Origin: MGBC108787 sp964430695
GTDB lineage: Bacteria > Bacillota_I > Bacilli_A > RF39 > UBA660
Direction: 5' to 3'
Assembly: GCA_964430695.1 (NCBI GenBank)
Contig: CAYSFO010000035.1
Location: 1-15,371 of the forward strand
DNA: 15,371 nt
The notes beneath the pieces are model-generated. The model saw only the letters and a list, made by a program, of their open reading frames with translations, searched no databases and was not told the origin of the DNA. Positions 12,727 to 15,371 of the stretch are shown here, one piece after another (positions within the stretch are counted from its first letter, which is position 1; each line of letters begins with the position of its first letter). Position numbers and translations under genes: made by a program.

Positions 12727-13485
12727 ATGAATATAGAAGTAATCGAAATTGAAGATATAAAAGTATTATTAAAAGGTGCTAGATGTATAGGAAAAGGAAA
12801 AACAGGAAAATGTTTTCTTTTACAAGATGGTAGTTTATTTAAAATATATAGAGATACTCCAAATACAGCTGAATTATTTCATCAATATGATATGTTGTCT
12901 CATTTAAATTGTTTATCGCAATTAAATAATGAGATTTATGTGGGACCTATAAAAATATATACTCATAAAAATCAAGTCATAGGATATGCCATGCGCTATA
13001 TTCCTGCTAAAACACTTTATAAAATAAATAAAAAAGTAACATTAAATGAAATAAGAGAAGCTTTAAATCCTTTGATTGATGCTACTTTTCTAATAAGTTC
13101 AGAAATGAAATATACTCTTGTTGATATGCATGGCGGAAATATTTTATATAAAGAAGGCTTTCATGTTATTGACTTAGATCCTGGGTATTTCACTGAAAAT
13201 GATGATGCGGATAAAATTATGTGTTTTAATATGAAAAAAATTCTATGCACAATTATAGATGGAATTGTTGGTAGTGGAAGATATATTGGGGAAGAAATCA
13301 GCTTTTATAATAAAAGACTAGATTCTGTGTATGAAGAGGTAATTTATAAAAATTATCAGGCCATTGATGAATTTTTTGGAAATTTAAAGGAAGAAGTTAA
13401 ACAAAACAATCCTACCATAAAAGATGTGCAAAGATTGAAAAGAAGACTTTATTATCTTAAATTACCTTATTATAAAAATATTTAA
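12727..13485 (+). CDS. Protein-kinase-fold protein (atypical)
   Basis: 252 aa. It looks like a compact phosphotransferase of the protein kinase superfamily: a Gly-rich loop G-K-G-K-T-G-K-C (22-29), the beta-3 lysine in S-L-F-K-I-Y (Lys39), a hinge-like A-M-R-Y-I-P (88-93), the catalytic-loop motif V-D-M-H-G-G-N-I-L (132-140, Asp133 and Asn138), and a metal-binding segment V-I-D-L-D-P-G-Y (147-154) in place of DFG. This D-x-H-x-x-N arrangement is nearer to bacterial small-molecule and atypical kinases than to Hanks-type Ser/Thr kinases. There are no TM segments. The C-terminal ~90 residues are basic and helical. The ATG at 12727 is preferred over TTG at 12721, since GAGGGA (12714-12719) is spaced correctly only for the former. 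The target is unknown; context gives no partner. Confidence 0.78.
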   Translation: MNIEVIEIEDIKVLLKGARCIGKGKTGKCFLLQDGSLFKIYRDTPNTAELFHQYDMLSHLNCLSQLNNEIYVGPIKIYTHKNQVIGYAMRYIPAKTLYKINKKVTLNEIREALNPLIDATFLISSEMKYTLVDMHGGNILYKEGFHVIDLDPGYFTENDDADKIMCFNMKKILCTIIDGIVGSGRYIGEEISFYNKRLDSVYEEVIYKNYQAIDEFFGNLKEEVKQNNPTIKDVQRLKRRLYYLKLPYYKNI

Positions 13486-13501
13486 ATTTGATAAATAATT
13501 G

Positions 13502-13523
13502 AGATACTTCGGTATCTTTTTTT
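13502..13523 (+). terminator. Rho-independent terminator with TTCG tetraloop
   Basis: AGATAC (13502-13507) pairs with GTATCT (13512-13517) around the very stable loop TTCG, followed by T's to 13523. It ends the kinase-like gene and sits 5 bp before the next -35. Confidence 0.85.
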
Positions 13524-13527
13524 GTTG

Positions 13528-13559
13528 TTGACTTTTTGATCGGGGGGGGGGTATAATAA
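13528..13559 (+). promoter_or_regulatory. Promoter with a ten-G tract in the spacer (copy 2), upstream of pyrF-pyrE
   Basis: TTGACT (13528-13533), TTTTGATC, ten G's (13542-13551), TATAAT (13552-13557), AA. The spacer is 18 bp. It matches the copy at 3941-3972 at 31 of 32 positions, and both lie just behind a terminator T-tract. The predicted transcript start, near 13564, gives a leader of about 34 nt before pyrF, too short for a PyrR attenuator. Confidence 0.8.
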
Positions 13560-13597
13560 AAAACCAAATCACTTATAAATTGTAGGAGGTGCTCATA

Positions 13598-15145
13598 ATG
13601 GGTAAAAATGTTATTATTGCATGTGATTTTAATTCAAAGGAAAAACTTATTGATTTTCTAGACAAAATGGAAGGAGCTGATCCAAACTTTTATTGTAAAG
13701 TTGGAATGGAACTGTTTGATGCAGGAGCTCTCCAAGGATTTAATCCTGTACGAATTATAAAAGAAAGAGGACATAAAGTATTTTTAGATTTAAAGTTAAA
13801 AGATATTCCAAATACAGTATCAAAAACTGCTAAAACTTTAGTTGATGCAGGAGCAGATATGATTAATCTTCATGCTGATGGTGGACTTAAAATGATGAAG
13901 GGTGTTGTGGATGCCATAAATGAAGTTTATATGGAATATAAAAGAAAGTATAGTAATGCATGTGCATCTGATGTACTTCTTCCTGAAACAATAGATAAAG
14001 TTCAAGAATATAAGAAAAAAATAGAATCAAAACCAATATTATTAGGAGTTACTGTTTTAACTTCTATGAGTGAAGAAGAACTTCGAAATGAGGTAGGCGT
14101 TAATAAAAGCCCAATGGAACAAGTGGTTAGTTTAGCAAAATTATCTAAAGAAGCGGGACTTGATGGTGTTGTATGTTCACCACAAGAAATTCTAGCTGTA
14201 AAAGAAGCTTGTGGTGAAAATTTTATAACAGTTACACCAGGAATTCGATTTAATGATAGTAAGAAAGATGACCAAACAAGAATAGCTACACCAGCTTGTG
14301 CAAATATTATGGGTTCAGATTATATTGTTGTAGGACGACCTATTACTGAAGCAGAAGACCCAGTTGCAGCTTATAATAAATGTAAGCAAGATTTTACCGA
14401 AGAGGTAAAAGATACAACAGAAATGGAAAACGCTAAAGTGTATATTTCTAATATTAAGAATAAAATTGTTGTACCATCTGATGCAGTAGCTAAAGCATTA
14501 CTAGAAGCAGGAGCATTTAAAGTAGATACAGAAGATCCATTCTTATTAAAAAGTGGAATAGCGTCACCTTTGTATTGTAATTGTAGAGATTTATATAAAT
14601 ATCCAAAACAACAAGAATTAGTCATGGATTATTTAGCAGAATTAGTTAGAGAATATTATCCTTATTGTGAAGCGATTTTTGGTACACCAATGGCAGCTAT
14701 TCCATTTGGAACATTAGTAGCGGAAAGATTAGGATTACCACTTGGATTTGTTAGAAGTGAACAAAAAGACCATGGATTGAATACTAAAATTGAAGGTCCT
14801 ATTTGGGAAGGAATGAAAGCGGTAGAAATTGAAGATTTAATTACTTCAGGAACAAGTTCATTACAACCAGTTAAAGCTTTACAAGAAAATGGGGTAGAAG
14901 TTTTAGGAATTGGAGGAATTGTTGATAATAATTTTATAGAATCAACAAAATTGATTGAAAATGGCACTCATTATGAAACAATAACTACAATGTCAAAACT
15001 TGCTCATTATGCTGGAGAACAAGGTATTATTACCCCAGAAGCTTTTGATAAAGTTTTAGCCTATGAAAATAATCCTCATGATGAATCATGGATGAGTGAA
15101 GAAGCTGCTTTAAAAATAGCTCGAAAAAGAGAGGCTAGAAAATAA
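13598..15145 (+). CDS. pyrF-pyrE: Bifunctional orotidine-5'-phosphate decarboxylase / orotate phosphoribosyltransferase (PyrF-PyrE fusion)
   Basis: 515 aa. It performs the last two steps of UMP synthesis: PRPP plus orotate to OMP (PyrE), then OMP to UMP (PyrF). Residues 1-265 are the decarboxylase, with catalytic L-D-L-K-L-K-D-I-P-N-T (63-73; Asp64, Lys66, Asp69), T-V-T-P-G-I-R (211-217) and V-G-R-P-I-T (245-250). Residues 285-515 are the transferase, with F-L-L-K-S-G-I-A-S-P-L-Y (315-326), the flexible loop R-S-E-Q-K-D-H-G (386-393) and the PRPP motif E-I-E-D-L-I-T-S-G-T-S-S (410-421). A lysine that often follows the loop Arg is Ser387 here. Domain order is the reverse of animal UMP synthase. 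The ATG at 13598 follows AGGAGG by 8 nt; the GTG at 13589 lies in that site. No other pyr gene is adjacent. Confidence 0.96.
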   Translation: MGKNVIIACDFNSKEKLIDFLDKMEGADPNFYCKVGMELFDAGALQGFNPVRIIKERGHKVFLDLKLKDIPNTVSKTAKTLVDAGADMINLHADGGLKMMKGVVDAINEVYMEYKRKYSNACASDVLLPETIDKVQEYKKKIESKPILLGVTVLTSMSEEELRNEVGVNKSPMEQVVSLAKLSKEAGLDGVVCSPQEILAVKEACGENFITVTPGIRFNDSKKDDQTRIATPACANIMGSDYIVVGRPITEAEDPVAAYNKCKQDFTEEVKDTTEMENAKVYISNIKNKIVVPSDAVAKALLEAGAFKVDTEDPFLLKSGIASPLYCNCRDLYKYPKQQELVMDYLAELVREYYPYCEAIFGTPMAAIPFGTLVAERLGLPLGFVRSEQKDHGLNTKIEGPIWEGMKAVEIEDLITSGTSSLQPVKALQENGVEVLGIGGIVDNNFIESTKLIENGTHYETITTMSKLAHYAGEQGIITPEAFDKVLAYENNPHDESWMSEEAALKIARKREARK

Positions 15146-15176
15146 GATAAGCTAAAGCGATAAGTGAAAATTTTTA

Positions 15177-15206
15177 TTGACATTTGCATATACTTTACTA
15201 TATAAT
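15177..15206 (+). promoter_or_regulatory. Sigma-A promoter of the L20-type leader
   Basis: A perfect TTGACA (15177-15182), an 18-bp spacer and a perfect TATAAT (15201-15206). It should be strong, as expected for a ribosomal or initiation-factor operon. Transcription would begin near 15213. Confidence 0.85.
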
Positions 15207-15212
15207 CATATT

Positions 15213-15331
15213 GTTACAAAAAGGAAAGAGATTGTATCCACAATCCACCTGATTACGAATAGTAATGGGTAATTAGCCAAAATAAACGAATGATTTGTGC
15301 TTTTTAGGTGGATACATTGTATCTACCTTTT
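15213..15331 (+). ncRNA. L20-type ribosomal leader / attenuator upstream of infC
   Basis: A leader of about 120 nt with alternative folds. The segment AGGTGGATA (15306-15314) can pair with TATCTACCT (15320-15328; one G-U), giving a hairpin followed by TTTT, i.e. a terminator. It can instead pair upstream with ATCCACCT (15243-15250), or in a shifted register (15308-15315) with GTATCCAC (15234-15241), which would prevent the terminator. Two small local hairpins are present: GATTGT/ACAATC (15230-15245) and ATTAC/GTAAT (15252-15266). In Bacillota, infC-rpmI-rplT leaders of this design are bound by ribosomal protein L20, which favours termination. Assignment to that family is by layout and position and was not checked against a covariance model. 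Confidence 0.7.
15306..15331 (+). terminator. Conditional terminator in the infC leader
   Basis: A nine-pair stem, 15306-15314 with 15320-15328, loop CATTG, then T's to 15331. The 5' arm is also claimed by the upstream anti-terminator strands, as expected of an attenuator. Confidence 0.7.
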
Positions 15332-15354
15332 ATAATGTATGGAGGTGCATTTAT

Positions 15355-15371
15355 ATAGCAAATAATAAAAA
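15355..15371 (+). CDS. infC: Start of translation initiation factor IF-3 gene (partial)
   Basis: GGAGGTG (15341-15347) is followed 7 nt later by ATA GCA AAT AAT AAA, giving M-A-N-N-K if ATA initiates. No ATG, GTG or TTG is available at a workable distance. An in-frame ATT at 15349 is only 1 nt from the ribosome binding site. infC is the classic gene that starts with a rare ATT, ATA or ATC codon, because IF-3 itself rejects such starts and so controls its own synthesis. Together with the L20-type leader this makes infC the best call, with rpmI and rplT expected next. Only five codons are visible, so the identity is inferred from context. Confidence 0.65.

Noticed and set aside
13542..13600. 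The G10 tract upstream of pyrF as a CTP-sensitive reiterative-transcription site, as in Bacillus pyrG.
   Set aside because: Reiteration needs the run in the first transcribed bases. Here the G's lie upstream of the -10 box, and the initial transcript is A/C-rich.
14371..14967. Two minus-strand open frames inside pyrF-pyrE.
   Set aside because: They lie opposite a clearly conserved enzyme and have no independent support.

Overview
The window is AT-rich chromosomal DNA from a spore-forming, low-GC Bacillota. It is most likely an uncultivated Bacilli-type lineage, judged from gene content and not proven. Three things support this: spoVS, a dacB-spmA-spmB spore-maturation operon, and a short divergent gene resembling the spore coat protein CotJA; strong AGGAGG-type ribosome binding sites; and a trpS/yjbA neighbourhood like that of Bacillus. 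Stops include TGA and tryptophan is written TGG, so the ordinary bacterial code fits. No phage, IS element, CRISPR array, rRNA or tRNA gene was seen.

Layout. 1-148 (minus) is the start of a CotJA-like gene. 295-1719 (plus) holds a membrane-anchored thioredoxin-like protein, trmL and spoVS, ending at a bidirectional terminator. 1757-2471 (minus) is an overlapping pair of unrecognised small genes. It shares a very compact divergent promoter region with a stand-alone sufB (2577-3869), whose start lies only about 10 nt after the predicted transcription start. 4003-5679 is a large unknown two-TM coiled-coil protein behind an unusual promoter. 5895-7052 holds a short SSB and a secreted or anchored protein with a NodB-like C-terminus. 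uppP (minus) follows. Then come a small membrane protein and yjbA converging on trpS (minus). 9864-12627 carries a putative lipoprotein, dacB, spmA and spmB. A protein-kinase-fold protein (12727-13485) precedes a fused pyrF-pyrE gene (13598-15145). The window ends in an L20-type leader and the first codons of what is probably infC, starting at an ATA codon.

The most striking signal is a promoter found twice, 9.6 kb apart: TTGACT, an 18-bp spacer ending in exactly ten G's, then TATAATAA. The two 32-bp copies differ at one base. Each sits directly behind the T-tract of a rho-independent terminator. One drives the unknown coiled-coil membrane protein and the other drives pyrF-pyrE. A homopolymeric G tract between -35 and -10 in such an AT-rich genome has the architecture of a slipped-strand, phase-variable promoter, or else defines a recurring promoter class in this lineage.

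The genes otherwise form small transcription units bounded by clear hairpin terminators. The functional themes are sporulation (CotJA-like, SpoVS, DacB, SpmA, SpmB), envelope (UppP, DacB, NodB-like protein), translation (TrmL, TrpS, IF-3) and pyrimidine and Fe-S metabolism.
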